From NCBI GenBank assembly GCA_900318145.1, contig ONJM01000002.1:62001-126000 (forward strand): a stretch of 64,000 nucleotides of DNA, read 5' to 3'. Numbering within the stretch: the first letter of the stretch is position 1; each line of letters starts with the position of its first letter. The translations under genes were made by a program, and so were the position numbers. This DNA comes from an uncultured Eubacteriales bacterium (lineage in GTDB: Bacteria > Bacillota > Clostridia > Christensenellales > Aristaeellaceae). Positions 17,101 through 24,994 of the stretch are shown in pieces. The notes under the pieces were generated by a model. The model made no database searches. It was not told where the DNA came from and saw only the letters and a list, made by a program, of their open reading frames with translations.

Positions 17101-17823
17101 CTTTACTATAACTGGCACTTGCCAGAAAAGACTAAGGAAGAAAATCAGAGACGCAGAGAAAGAAATCAGAGAAAGATAAAAAAACGTGAAGATCTGATGA
17201 AATGGGAATCGGATTGGGAGGATCAGATCGATCTTGATTGGTATTCCCAGACAGTACCAGACGGAGACGGACTCAAGCCGGATGGATACCATGTTCCCGT
17301 TAAACCCGATGTGGACACAAAGGAAGTTGATGATCAACTACAAAAAGAGAGATATGAAATAAAGGTTTATGGGAAGCTCGAGTTTGATGCTGGCATGGGC
17401 GATGACGATAATGGGAGTCTGTCTGGATTTGGAGGAGCCCTTGAGCATGAAGCTCTCGGCGGCAGGATGGATCATCGGCAGATAGTAGAAGTCGCTGAAG
17501 ACGGAGCAGAATACATCATTCCTGTGACCAAAACCGAACGCGCTATAAGCCTGATCATGCAGATGCTGAATGAAATGGGATCTTCCGCTGTCAGCCGTAT
17601 CTTTGACGGCCTTGGCATTGGCCAGAGCGGGACCATTGGTGCGAATACAGCCTCTCTGAGCAGCGCGATGCAGGGCATGACGATCAACAACAACTACAAT
17701 ATTTCTGCTCCGGTGAGCATCAATGTGAATTCCAGCGGGGCGAGTGCTGAAGACATCGGAACAACGGCTTACAATCTCGCGGAAAGGCATCTCGTGAACA
17801 CATTGAGAGGAGCGTGGGCATAA
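14167..17823 (+). CDS. Tail tape measure protein
   Basis: A 1218-residue protein, by far the longest in the tail region, starting at ATG after AAGGTGGTGG. The N-terminus is helical and charged (LAKQKKKNLEQLRAEEAALK). Several hydrophobic, Gly-rich helices follow (for example 215-250 and about 375-405), and the C-terminus holds a beta-rich piece with EHEALGGRMDHRQIVEVAED, common in tape measures. Its length sets tail length. The preceding chaperone pair and following baseplate genes support the call. Confidence 0.85.
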   Translation: MADDVLQEFVVKLTTQIDNPGMQQIMKFLDSNKIKALGLASALTAATTAVYKFVESYTKEELSLRNLAKQKKKNLEQLRAEEAALKQMGVTLNDIKKDKALKSMYDDLVKFNKEMSLPNMDRAMEKVNGLRLAFYKFRSAVSYVVKAIGAQVLTNLEAPINRITGKLNNAANWIRDNLNQIAAKVGSVITAFAKGIIGIAETFEKIGKWVADLPAGIKAAGAAIIGVIGLLNSGPIGKILAAITLIGDIIHDYENFQWNKQNMEVPVVFQTPDGGHTSDIKKALIGEDGKPVAYQVRVGFTPIWEAVDEGKETGDIFTVIGTRLTEAMNNAFRDYDPSTLFGGGENNDGLIPKITAWLNKQENKEMLSDFGGALVGFITRGIETVGGTAGGFLAQIIDAIFGAGTADDTFWNDDGGAGTTLVGGLAGFFKGFAERLADPKNNKGLWDAFKEGMREFSIGSLISAFLTAIEENPQTGSYEINWEQFRGSLTAVGGTLFNMFSQALAFAAQGGSTLFSLIGNALSDSNFTQIGSVDTFIQKIGGVFSEWASDKTLMTGITTSVVTLFSGGNVFEAILTGIFGSFTSAREKAMRQALVNAGKYQEGDQSLAKLSIGVLEKEYESLDDEFKSDYWSNIFGDLGGAGANLVSGIWKALMAGVKGAENLAEDLWKMLMQTISSVMGFDSEEVANNVFGGVIVSTTAGTVLGKNLLTGLLAGVASFITGIEGKIDPNNPEYSDFITAVKTEAKGFWEQIMMIWYGSGEMVDGKWVAKNENAGLSAIFRGLFGEDNGGIGQTIREAVGKLLEPIKQAIIDVWDDIWLGVDEGNGRNGGLKGFVEKMFSLDDPESLINKVIAGLEPVGNAIVEWFNGLWIRIYNSGPQWLRDAFGFAGIKDPNTSTLSMDEEGNFVLTSTNEKSKVLTPEEAATISGIDVNTNNPEAGFGIDEKTTFNLSIDENDNIVGTNGNIFTMKRPFAGTDDYLYYNWHLPEKTKEENQRRRERNQRKIKKREDLMKWESDWEDQIDLDWYSQTVPDGDGLKPDGYHVPVKPDVDTKEVDDQLQKERYEIKVYGKLEFDAGMGDDDNGSLSGFGGALEHEALGGRMDHRQIVEVAEDGAEYIIPVTKTERAISLIMQMLNEMGSSAVSRIFDGLGIGQSGTIGANTASLSSAMQGMTINNNYNISAPVSINVNSSGASAEDIGTTAYNLAERHLVNTLRGAWA

Positions 17824-19004
17824 TGGAAACGAAACGGTTTTTTTTCGCAAATTTCACACTCACATCTCAATGGACCGGCATGAAGATCACAACAACAAGA
17901 ACAGTAAAAGTCAACAGCCTTTCGCACAATCCTCGCAATCGCATAGACGCTTATAATCTTTTACTCCATTCAGAGGGCGACGAAGCCATAGTGTATGATG
18001 TGTCGTATAAATTCAAAGGACTTCCGACTACGTCAAAAAGGGATGTAACGGTTCAGTATTCTCTTCCGTCTGGCGTGAAGATTAAGAGTGCAATCCTTTG
18101 GGCAACGATAAGTTCCCCGTACACCGGATGCTCGATCCTGAATGTGAACGGGACCGGATTCCTGCAGAAGAGAGGTGGGGAATCCGGTGCTCCGGTTACG
18201 CTCTACTCTACATCTGGTGGTTACAGGGCAGTATTTACTTTCCGGGCGAATGGAGATCCGCATGATGTGAATGGCCGGTCTGTTGGCATAAATTTCAGCA
18301 ACGTCTATCTGGAGATCATGTATGATGGCGTGACGACGGCAAGTCCGACAAGTCCTGCTGCTGTACCGAAGCCGCAGACGCCTTCCATACCTACGCCGAA
18401 GCCAGATCCTGACTCTGTTTTTGAGGTTCCTCCGCAGAGCGTATGTATTTACGATGAAACGACTGGAGGCGTATATCTCTTTGATGGTGTTGTGAAAATT
18501 CAGCACACCATGAGTGTGAAACTTGAAGAAGAACCGGACAAGAAAAAGGAAGAATATGTCAACAACGCCAGAAATGAGCCGGACAAGGTCACTCTGGATG
18601 TGGTCATGTCGGATGTTTACAGTTCCGGTGGCACAAAAGCGCGCGAATCCTCGCTGAACGCAGCTCAAAGCAGAGCATTCAACGCAGCACAAAAGGCATT
18701 GATTGATTCAAGGAGTTCAAGATCTACGCTGGTTTATCAGGTCTTCCATTGGCTGAAAGAGCAGCGTAGGAGGCTTACGCTGATCACACCGCAGTATATT
18801 TACGTGAATATGATTATAACCGGAATGACGGTTACTCAGGATGATTCGTGTCCGTTTGGCTGGCAAGGGCAGATCACGCTGCAGAGCGCGTATCAGTCTT
18901 CCGCGCAGCAGCAGAACAAGACTGGCACCGGGAAACCGACCGAAGTCCAGCCGCCGTCAGAAGCTATGGTTGCTGGGTTTTCTGGTTTGTTTAGTGGGAG
19001 GTGA
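17823..19004 (+). CDS. Baseplate/distal tail protein
   Basis: A 393-residue protein; ATG 17823 overlaps the previous stop (TAATG) with GAGAGGAG upstream. The N-terminal half is beta-rich with Thr/Ser; a Pro-rich linker (about 177-200) leads to a second domain with GVYLFDGVVKIQHTMSVK and a C-terminal TPQYIYVNMIITGMTVTQDD, like tail proteins that bind the hub in contractile systems. The C-terminus is disordered and Gln/Ser-rich. Directly after the tape measure is the expected place for a distal tail or hub-adaptor protein. Precise homology is uncertain. Confidence 0.55.
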   Translation: METKRFFFANFTLTSQWTGMKITTTRTVKVNSLSHNPRNRIDAYNLLLHSEGDEAIVYDVSYKFKGLPTTSKRDVTVQYSLPSGVKIKSAILWATISSPYTGCSILNVNGTGFLQKRGGESGAPVTLYSTSGGYRAVFTFRANGDPHDVNGRSVGINFSNVYLEIMYDGVTTASPTSPAAVPKPQTPSIPTPKPDPDSVFEVPPQSVCIYDETTGGVYLFDGVVKIQHTMSVKLEEEPDKKKEEYVNNARNEPDKVTLDVVMSDVYSSGGTKARESSLNAAQSRAFNAAQKALIDSRSSRSTLVYQVFHWLKEQRRRLTLITPQYIYVNMIITGMTVTQDDSCPFGWQGQITLQSAYQSSAQQQNKTGTGKPTEVQPPSEAMVAGFSGLFSGR

Positions 19005-19009
19005 TCTGC

Positions 19010-19351
19010 ATGATGAAACTGGATATTCATCCTGAGCTTAAGAGCCAGGCGATCATAACCTCCATCGAAGTCAAAGGAAATGCGAAGCGGGTCCGGTTTG
19101 AGTTTGACTACATGGAAAAGCCAAACAAGTGGTTTATGTCCATTTACAACACTCAAAGCGGCGAGTCTTATGTGCTGAATGTTCCGCTGGTGGCATCCTA
19201 TTACGCGAAAAACAATCTGCTTGCTCCGTATGCGTACAAGGATATCGGAGAGGTTGTGTGTGTTCCGGTTGTTGACGAGCCGTCAAGCGTAGATCCTGAG
19301 GGAGAAAACCTTGGTGAGTTTGCCGTGATCTGGGGTGAAGAAATTGCCTGA
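19010..19351 (+). CDS. Baseplate plug-like protein
   Basis: A 113-residue protein. ATG 19010 is preferred because GGGAGG lies 8 bases before it; an in-frame GTG at 19001 overlaps that site. The W-F-M-S-I-Y-N segment followed by VPLVASYYAKNNLLAPY resembles the phage baseplate plug family found just before the hub gene. It would seal the tail tube at the baseplate. Confidence 0.55.
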   Translation: MMKLDIHPELKSQAIITSIEVKGNAKRVRFEFDYMEKPNKWFMSIYNTQSGESYVLNVPLVASYYAKNNLLAPYAYKDIGEVVCVPVVDEPSSVDPEGENLGEFAVIWGEEIA

Positions 19352-20105
19352 TGATCTGAGAATACTGAAGGTTTACGCCGACTCCGTACAAATAGCAATA
19401 GAAAGCAGAGTCAGGGTGCAGGGCCGCTCAAACATGACCTTGCTCCCTGACTTTTTCGCGATCGATGTCTACAACATGCCAGACGAGGATCTTGGCAAGG
19501 TGCGAAGCAGCAATATCCTCTTTGTGAACGGTCTGGATAATTCAACGATCTGCTATGGGCAGATAGAGGATATTTTTGTGCGGCCGTCAGAAAGCAATGT
19601 GGTCACTACAATTTCGATATCAGATGGCAGCGACTTCTGGAACGCTCAGATTCGCAAAACAATCGGCCGCGGGGCCGGAGTCCGGGAGTCTATCAGTGCG
19701 ATCCTGAAAGGGGCCGTTTTGGGCTCATATTTAGCCGAAAATCCACGTCTGATCCGTGGGCAGACAATCAGTGGAAAGCAGCCTGAAATCATCCGCAGCT
19801 ACGCTCAGAGCCTGAATGCGAGGGCTTTTTTGTCTCATGGAGTGCTGCACATTGTAGAGAAAGGAAAGGCCGAGAACACCGTAATAATCCCAGAAAGCGA
19901 ACTGATCGAAGAGCCGAGCATAGCAAACGGGGTTTGCATTTTGCAATTAAAGGTCAAAGGATATGCGGTCGGTTCTATGGCAATTGTCAGAGGAAAGCAG
20001 TACAGAATCGCGGCACAGTCCGTTGATGCGGACAATTTCTCAGGCATGTGGAGGACGGAGCTGATTCTCGTGAATGAGGACATGCTGTCTTGGATGGGAG
20101 GCTGA
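19335..20105 (+). CDS. Baseplate hub protein
   Basis: A 256-residue protein overlapping the previous gene by 17 bases. GTG 19335 is the first start; TTG 19344 with GGGGTG upstream is an alternative. Beta-rich with GQIEDIFVRPSESNVVTTIS and ISDGSDFW, like hub proteins of the gp44/gp27 type, and it precedes the spike gene as usual. The hub joins tube and spike and receives the wedges. Confidence 0.6.
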   Translation: MKKLPDDLRILKVYADSVQIAIESRVRVQGRSNMTLLPDFFAIDVYNMPDEDLGKVRSSNILFVNGLDNSTICYGQIEDIFVRPSESNVVTTISISDGSDFWNAQIRKTIGRGAGVRESISAILKGAVLGSYLAENPRLIRGQTISGKQPEIIRSYAQSLNARAFLSHGVLHIVEKGKAENTVIIPESELIEEPSIANGVCILQLKVKGYAVGSMAIVRGKQYRIAAQSVDADNFSGMWRTELILVNEDMLSWMGG

Positions 20106-20108
20106 GAA

Positions 20109-20615
20109 ATGATACTTGAGGAAGCAATCCAGCAGCCCGGGCAGCGGGAACAGATGCTGAAGGAATCGGTCATGGAATCGTTGCATGTGGCGATTCCGTG
20201 TGAGGTTGTTTCTTACAACGAAACGGACAGAACAATCAGGGCCCAGCCGCTGATCCGCGGATTCAGAGATCAGGAAAAGCCGCAGGTCTTGGAAGATGTT
20301 CCAGTTTTCTTCCCCGGAAATTTCACATTCGATATAACTCCCGGAGACGAGTGTTTGGTGGTTTTTGCGGATTCGTGCATAGACGGCTGGTTTCAAAACG
20401 GAGTGGTTTCAAAACCGCTTACGGCACGAAGACACGATTGGTCGGACGGGTTCGCGCTGGTTGGGTTTTCCAGCCGGAAAAAGATCGTTCCCGGAATAAA
20501 CCTGAACGACAAGTTTTCGGAGATAGATGAAAAGTTTGAACACATCGTCAGCGATGTAACGGAGATAGCCACAGTGGAAGAGACCCAGGCGATCATTGAT
20601 GAATACGGGGGGTGA
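20109..20615 (+). CDS. Baseplate spike protein, Gp138 N-terminal type
   Basis: A 168-residue protein with ATG 20109. Residues about 27-115 fit the Gp138 N-terminal OB-type domain: V-A-I-P-C-E-V-V-S-Y, QPLIRGF, DVPVFFPG, TPGDECLVVFADSCIDGWFQNG and ARRHDWSDGFALVG. The C-terminal ~40 residues are helical and end in EIATVEETQAIIDEYGG. This is the membrane-puncturing tip complex in contractile tails. Its last residues closely match the end of the large fibre at 24995, which is unexpected. Confidence 0.75.
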   Translation: MILEEAIQQPGQREQMLKESVMESLHVAIPCEVVSYNETDRTIRAQPLIRGFRDQEKPQVLEDVPVFFPGNFTFDITPGDECLVVFADSCIDGWFQNGVVSKPLTARRHDWSDGFALVGFSSRKKIVPGINLNDKFSEIDEKFEHIVSDVTEIATVEETQAIIDEYGG

Positions 20616-20620
20616 GTTTC

Positions 20621-20989
20621 GTGAAGGTCAGGCCGGAAGACGGAAACGGAGACATGATGCCGATACAGTCTCTGGATCAGTTGATTGAGGACGCTCCCGC
20701 CGTTGCTCAGATCATGAGAAGCAGGGTCCGGTTGGTTCATGGCGAATGGTGGGAGGATGAAACATTGGGCTTCAAAGCTCCGCAATTCCTTGTGGACAAT
20801 GTAAGGCAAGGCAATCTTGGAATGCTGGAGCAGTATATTTCGACATATCTTGCGGGGACGCCAGGCGTCGCGCGGATCAGCGACGTGGAGCTTACATTTT
20901 CAAATCACAAGCTCCGATATTCGTGCATAGCGACAACGGGGACCGGCGGCAGTGAAGTTGTGGAGGTGGATCTTAGTGGCATACTTTAG
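20621..20989 (+). CDS. Baseplate wedge protein (gp25/W-like)
   Basis: A 122-residue protein; GTG 20621 is chosen since GGGGGG lies 8 bases before it, while GTG 20612 overlaps that site. Contains GEWWEDETLGFKAP and a helical LEQYISTYLAGTPGVARISD piece, the pattern of gp25-type wedge proteins found between spike and gpJ. It links the hub to the sheath. Confidence 0.65.
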   Translation: MKVRPEDGNGDMMPIQSLDQLIEDAPAVAQIMRSRVRLVHGEWWEDETLGFKAPQFLVDNVRQGNLGMLEQYISTYLAGTPGVARISDVELTFSNHKLRYSCIATTGTGGSEVVEVDLSGIL

Positions 20990-22175
20990 TCCGAATATTG
21001 ACGCGGATGGCATTCATGTTCCGACATACGCGGATGTCATGGATTATCTAATGGAACAGTACAGAGCCATTTTCGGAGCGGATATCTATCTTGGCGAGGA
21101 AACGAAGGACTATCAGCTGCTTTCTATCTTCGCGAAGTGTATTGCGGATTTTGGAGAATTGTGTGTGGACAATTATAACAGCCGGAATCCGAATTACGCA
21201 GCCGGAAATTCTTTGGACATGCTCCTGCCGCTTGTTTCCATGACACGAAGGGCCGCGACATGCTCCACGGCGGTTCTGAAACTCACCGGAACGGAAGGAA
21301 CCGTAGTACCGGCAAAAAGCAAGGTCATGGACGCAAGCGGTTATCTCTGGGAGACAGATGAAGCGGCCGTGATCGGAAGTTCCGGCACAGAGGTTTCGGC
21401 GACATGCACATTTCCCGGAATGATCTCCGCTCCTGCCGAAACAATCAGCTCCATTTATGATGTCGTTGACGGCTGGAATGGTGCCGTGAATGAAGCGGAT
21501 GCTGTTGAAGGCAAGGATGCTGAAACGGATGAAGAGGTAAGGGTTCGCCGGAAACAGATGGTCGGAATTCTGAACAACGGGACCTATGACGCGCTGATAC
21601 GGAAGCTGCTGGATGTTTCCGGCGTGGAGTTCGCGGATGTAATAGCGAATGATTCCGGCTCTACGGATTCTGAAACAGGCGTTCCTGCACACAGCATCTG
21701 CTGTCTTGTTCAAGGTGGGGATGAAGCAGATGTTGCAGAGGCGATCTGGAAAGCGAAAGCGCCCGGCATCGGAACGTCTCACGCGAGTGTTACCGGTGGT
21801 AATGCAAAAACCGTTACATACACGGACGATTACGGTCATGCAAATACAGTGAAGTTTGTCAGGCCTGAAGAGGTGGAGGTTTCTGTCGCTGTGACAATCA
21901 AGGCGCTTGCGGGTTATGACAGCACCAGGTGCGAGGAACTGATCCGCGGAGCGATCCGGCTGTCGATTAACGATATGGGAGTCGGGAAATCCTGGAGCGT
22001 CACGATGGCATACAGGGACATCTACAACACTTTCATCGGGGAAGTTTGCCCATTCGTTATCAATTCTGTGGTTGGGGATACAGACAATCAGTCACCGAGT
22101 TCTACGGAGGTCGTGTGCGCATTTAATCAGATCCTGACCGTAAAAGATGAAGACATAACGATCACCGTTGTGTGA
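20976..22175 (+). CDS. Baseplate protein J (gpJ-like wedge)
   Basis: A 399-residue protein; GTG 20976 has GGAGGTGG upstream and overlaps the preceding gene by 14 bases. The family order is clear: N-terminal helix with DYLMEQYRAIFG, then GNSLDMLLPLVSMTRR, G-T-V-V-P-A-K-S-K-V, DAETDEEVRVRRKQM, and C-terminal SINDMGVGKSWSVTMAYRDIYN. gpJ forms the wedge ring of contractile baseplates. Confidence 0.85.
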   Translation: MAYFSPNIDADGIHVPTYADVMDYLMEQYRAIFGADIYLGEETKDYQLLSIFAKCIADFGELCVDNYNSRNPNYAAGNSLDMLLPLVSMTRRAATCSTAVLKLTGTEGTVVPAKSKVMDASGYLWETDEAAVIGSSGTEVSATCTFPGMISAPAETISSIYDVVDGWNGAVNEADAVEGKDAETDEEVRVRRKQMVGILNNGTYDALIRKLLDVSGVEFADVIANDSGSTDSETGVPAHSICCLVQGGDEADVAEAIWKAKAPGIGTSHASVTGGNAKTVTYTDDYGHANTVKFVRPEEVEVSVAVTIKALAGYDSTRCEELIRGAIRLSINDMGVGKSWSVTMAYRDIYNTFIGEVCPFVINSVVGDTDNQSPSSTEVVCAFNQILTVKDEDITITVV

Positions 22176-22185
22176 GGTGAGCGGC

Positions 22186-22857
22186 ATGAATATCGATGAA
22201 TACAGGGCGTTGGTGACCGGCTCGAATTACGGAGAATACTCTCCGAACCCTGACGAGCCGGACCAGAGCGATCCTCCGGTTTATCACAAGAACACGGGAA
22301 ATTATAAATTCGCTGGCGTTCTCGACTCAATCCTTACTCCGGTTTGCGAACAAGGTGTCGTAGTCGACGGACTCGGCACGGCATTTGACATTCAGAACGC
22401 ATCTGGAGCGCAGCTGGATGTCATCGGGGAATTGGTAGGGATCAGCAGAATGCTTCCATACGCGCCGGAGACTCCGCTTATCGTTGACGGCGAATCGGTA
22501 TATACTCGCGAAATGACAGACGATGAATACCGGATAATGATCAGGCTGAAGATCTCCAGGAATGAGTGGGACGGGACGAATGAGGGCGCGGCAAAAATGT
22601 ATAGGGATGTCTTCAACGATGACGTCCGTATCAATTTTGTTGACAATCAGGACATGACCGTTACGTTGAACATTTCCGGCGATTTTTCGACGCGGCAGAT
22701 TGAGATCCTGAATTTTGTGGATAGTATCCTTATCCCTTCCGGGATTGGAAAAACGGTTAACGCCATTGGCGGGAAAACAGAGATGAACAATTACTTTGGC
22801 GCTGCGATCACGGGAATTGAGTGGATTGACAGCGTAGACTGCGAAGGGGGAGAGTAA
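22186..22857 (+). CDS. Tail protein, DUF2612-like fibre adaptor
   Basis: A 223-residue protein; ATG 22186 after GAGGTGAG. The GAQLDVIGELVGISR motif and the DDEYRIMIRLKISRNEWDG helix are typical of DUF2612/DUF2313-type proteins, which follow gpJ and precede fibre genes. It probably attaches fibres to the baseplate wedges. Confidence 0.7.
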   Translation: MNIDEYRALVTGSNYGEYSPNPDEPDQSDPPVYHKNTGNYKFAGVLDSILTPVCEQGVVVDGLGTAFDIQNASGAQLDVIGELVGISRMLPYAPETPLIVDGESVYTREMTDDEYRIMIRLKISRNEWDGTNEGAAKMYRDVFNDDVRINFVDNQDMTVTLNISGDFSTRQIEILNFVDSILIPSGIGKTVNAIGGKTEMNNYFGAAITGIEWIDSVDCEGGE

Positions 22858-22860
22858 ATC

Positions 22861-24819
22861 GTGAGTTGGTCTGGTGTTGTTACAAATGCTGGCACAAATT
22901 TGTTTGCACAGTATGCTTTGGGCGGCATGACGCTCTCTGTTGCGGGAGCGAAGCTTGGAAAGGCTGTTTCTTCTGAATCCGACAAACATAATGTAACGCA
23001 GATGGCAGATTATGTTTGCGACGGATCAATTGTTTCGCAAAGTTCGACTTCTGGCGGGATAACGTACAGAATCGAAGCGACGCCGCAGGAATCTTCCTAT
23101 GCGCTGCATGAAATGGGGCTATATGTAACGGCGACGTCCGGCGGCAGCTCGTCGGATGTCCTGGTTGCGTATATGTGGGAAAATGATGGCATTCAGATCC
23201 CGTCCGCTGCATCGTTCCCTGATTTTGTCTATGTGCTTGCAGCGAACCTTGTGAACATCAGCGCAGATATTGAATTCACTGTTGATACGGCCGCTTCCGT
23301 TCCATTCTCTCACATTTACAACGGCCTCGACAAGACGGAAGAAGGATACGCGTTGGATGCCCGCCAGGGGAAAGCTCTCAAGGACGAAGTTAATATTTTT
23401 GAAAGCGGCATGGCGATCTACATTGAAGGGGACGAAGCGCCGGAAACCATCACAGTCGGAAAGTATCTTCTGATCAGAGGAAACAGCACACTGCCGGATG
23501 GCATTTATTGTTCGACAGGTGTCATCGCGAGCGGTGGAAGTGTAACAAGCTCAAAGGTCAGGGAGGTTACTGGTGGCGTTATAAATGACCTGGACAGCGC
23601 TATCGCTGGGAAACTCGTGAAAAAGGCAAAAGTGATCACTCTTACAGGAAGCACATGGAGCTCTATTTGGGATGCCATCAGCGGGCTTTCCAAGAATGAA
23701 TGCGGAGTGTTTTATTCCATGAACAATGCGACGTACATACTTTCTGGTCAGGCACGTTCTGGCGTTTTGTACGGCACAATCGCGAGAATAGATACAGATA
23801 AGTTTATCCTCGTTGTTTGCGCAGGAGATACAGGAAGCCATATGCTTATCATAAGAATGACCAATGTTTCATCGAGCAGCGCTGGCACGTATTCTGAGTT
23901 TGATATTGTAAGCGCTATCTCTGGGAAGGTAGACACGTCCAAAGTTTACAACGGATTGGACAAAAGCGCTTCTGGTTTTGTGCTGGACGCCCGTCAGGGG
24001 AAAGCGTTGAATGACGCAAAGCTCGAAAAAACAAGCGTCTACAATGGTCTTGATAAAGCGGAAGAAGGGTATGCCCTGGATGCCCGCCAAGGAAAGGCTT
24101 TATCAGACGCAAAACTCGACAAGACAAGTGTTTACAACGGACTCGATAAGACAGCAGAAGGATTCGCTCTTGATGCTCGTCAGGGGGCTGCTCTGAACAA
24201 TTCAAAAGCGAGTCTCTATAATCTCTCAGAAATCAGCGGAACCTCCGGGAGCGATTGGCAAGTTCTTTGGGGCGTGCTCAATGGGATTGCGGTTGGAAAG
24301 GTTGCCGCGATAAGTCTTTCCGGCCAGGCGTTATCCATGATGTCAGCTGTTTCGTATGATCCGGGAACACCTCCATTTAGCGGGACAGTTACGAAAACAG
24401 AACAATCTGGAAGCGGGGCGAAATTCAGCTTTATCGTTGCGGATAAAGAAGGAATTGTACGCTCTGTTGTGTTTAGTTCTACGAACGGAGTGCAGCCCGA
24501 TGGAATGACGAATTCTTCTTATGCGGAGAACGTGTACGATCTGAGCAAAATTCAGCATCAGGCTATTCACACAACCTCAACCGGAGGGATTGTAACCAAT
24601 CTGAATTCCGTCAAAATCGGGGAATGGGGGCGAGCCACGTTCAGCAAAGATTACAGTGGAGTCAGCCCCATTTCTGGAAGCAATACGACGGGGAATTACA
24701 TTTGTTTCGGGCAGTCTGATGCTTACAAGACGATCATTTTGTTTGCGCAGACTACTGCATATTACAACACTTGTTATTCAAATACGTGGCAAGGCTGGAA
24801 AACATTTACCGCAACCTAA
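22861..24819 (+). CDS. Tail fibre with repeated YNGLDK units
   Basis: A 652-residue protein; GTG start at 22861, four bases after the previous stop, with GGGGGAGAG upstream. The N-terminal ~140 residues look like the attachment domain of phage fibres (VTNAGTNLFAQYALGG; YALHEMGLYV). Four copies of YNGLD-K-x(3)-G-x(2)-LDARQG-x-AL follow, near residues 155, 362, 396 and 425. The C-terminus is beta-rich, Ser/Thr/Tyr-rich and ends with TWQGWKTFTAT, like a fibre tip. The long stretch between repeat 1 and repeats 2-4 may be an inserted domain. Host-recognition role inferred. Confidence 0.75.
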   Translation: MSWSGVVTNAGTNLFAQYALGGMTLSVAGAKLGKAVSSESDKHNVTQMADYVCDGSIVSQSSTSGGITYRIEATPQESSYALHEMGLYVTATSGGSSSDVLVAYMWENDGIQIPSAASFPDFVYVLAANLVNISADIEFTVDTAASVPFSHIYNGLDKTEEGYALDARQGKALKDEVNIFESGMAIYIEGDEAPETITVGKYLLIRGNSTLPDGIYCSTGVIASGGSVTSSKVREVTGGVINDLDSAIAGKLVKKAKVITLTGSTWSSIWDAISGLSKNECGVFYSMNNATYILSGQARSGVLYGTIARIDTDKFILVVCAGDTGSHMLIIRMTNVSSSSAGTYSEFDIVSAISGKVDTSKVYNGLDKSASGFVLDARQGKALNDAKLEKTSVYNGLDKAEEGYALDARQGKALSDAKLDKTSVYNGLDKTAEGFALDARQGAALNNSKASLYNLSEISGTSGSDWQVLWGVLNGIAVGKVAAISLSGQALSMMSAVSYDPGTPPFSGTVTKTEQSGSGAKFSFIVADKEGIVRSVVFSSTNGVQPDGMTNSSYAENVYDLSKIQHQAIHTTSTGGIVTNLNSVKIGEWGRATFSKDYSGVSPISGSNTTGNYICFGQSDAYKTIILFAQTTAYYNTCYSNTWQGWKTFTAT

Positions 24820-24831
24820 GGGAGTGATTGG

Positions 24832-24957
24832 ATGGCTTGGTGGATCTTTTTCCTGGCGGTAGCCCTTGGAGCAATAAGCGGCAGTGTAATCACTGCCGTT
24901 TATTTGTTGGATCACAGCAAGGAAGGCGAGAAGCGGAAATGGTGGGAAGACGAATGA
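24832..24957 (+). CDS. 41-residue single-span membrane protein
   Basis: A short gene with ATG 24832 and AAGGGAG 7 bases upstream. The product begins MAWWIFFLAVALGAISGS, one membrane helix, then ends HSKEGEKRKWWEDE. Possible roles are a lysis accessory or a membrane anchor. No family can be named. It sits between two fibre genes, an unusual place. Confidence 0.6.
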   Translation: MAWWIFFLAVALGAISGSVITAVYLLDHSKEGEKRKWWEDE

Positions 24958-24972
24958 TGGTCCAAGGACCAT
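24957..24972. promoter_or_regulatory. 16-base perfect palindrome before the large fibre gene
   Basis: ATGGTCC-AA-GGACCAT, perfect and directly after the small membrane gene, 22 bases before the next start. It could act as an mRNA hairpin or a protein-binding site. No T tract follows, so it is not a typical terminator. Confidence 0.4.
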
Positions 24973-24994
24973 AAAATAAAAAGGAAGTGAGACT

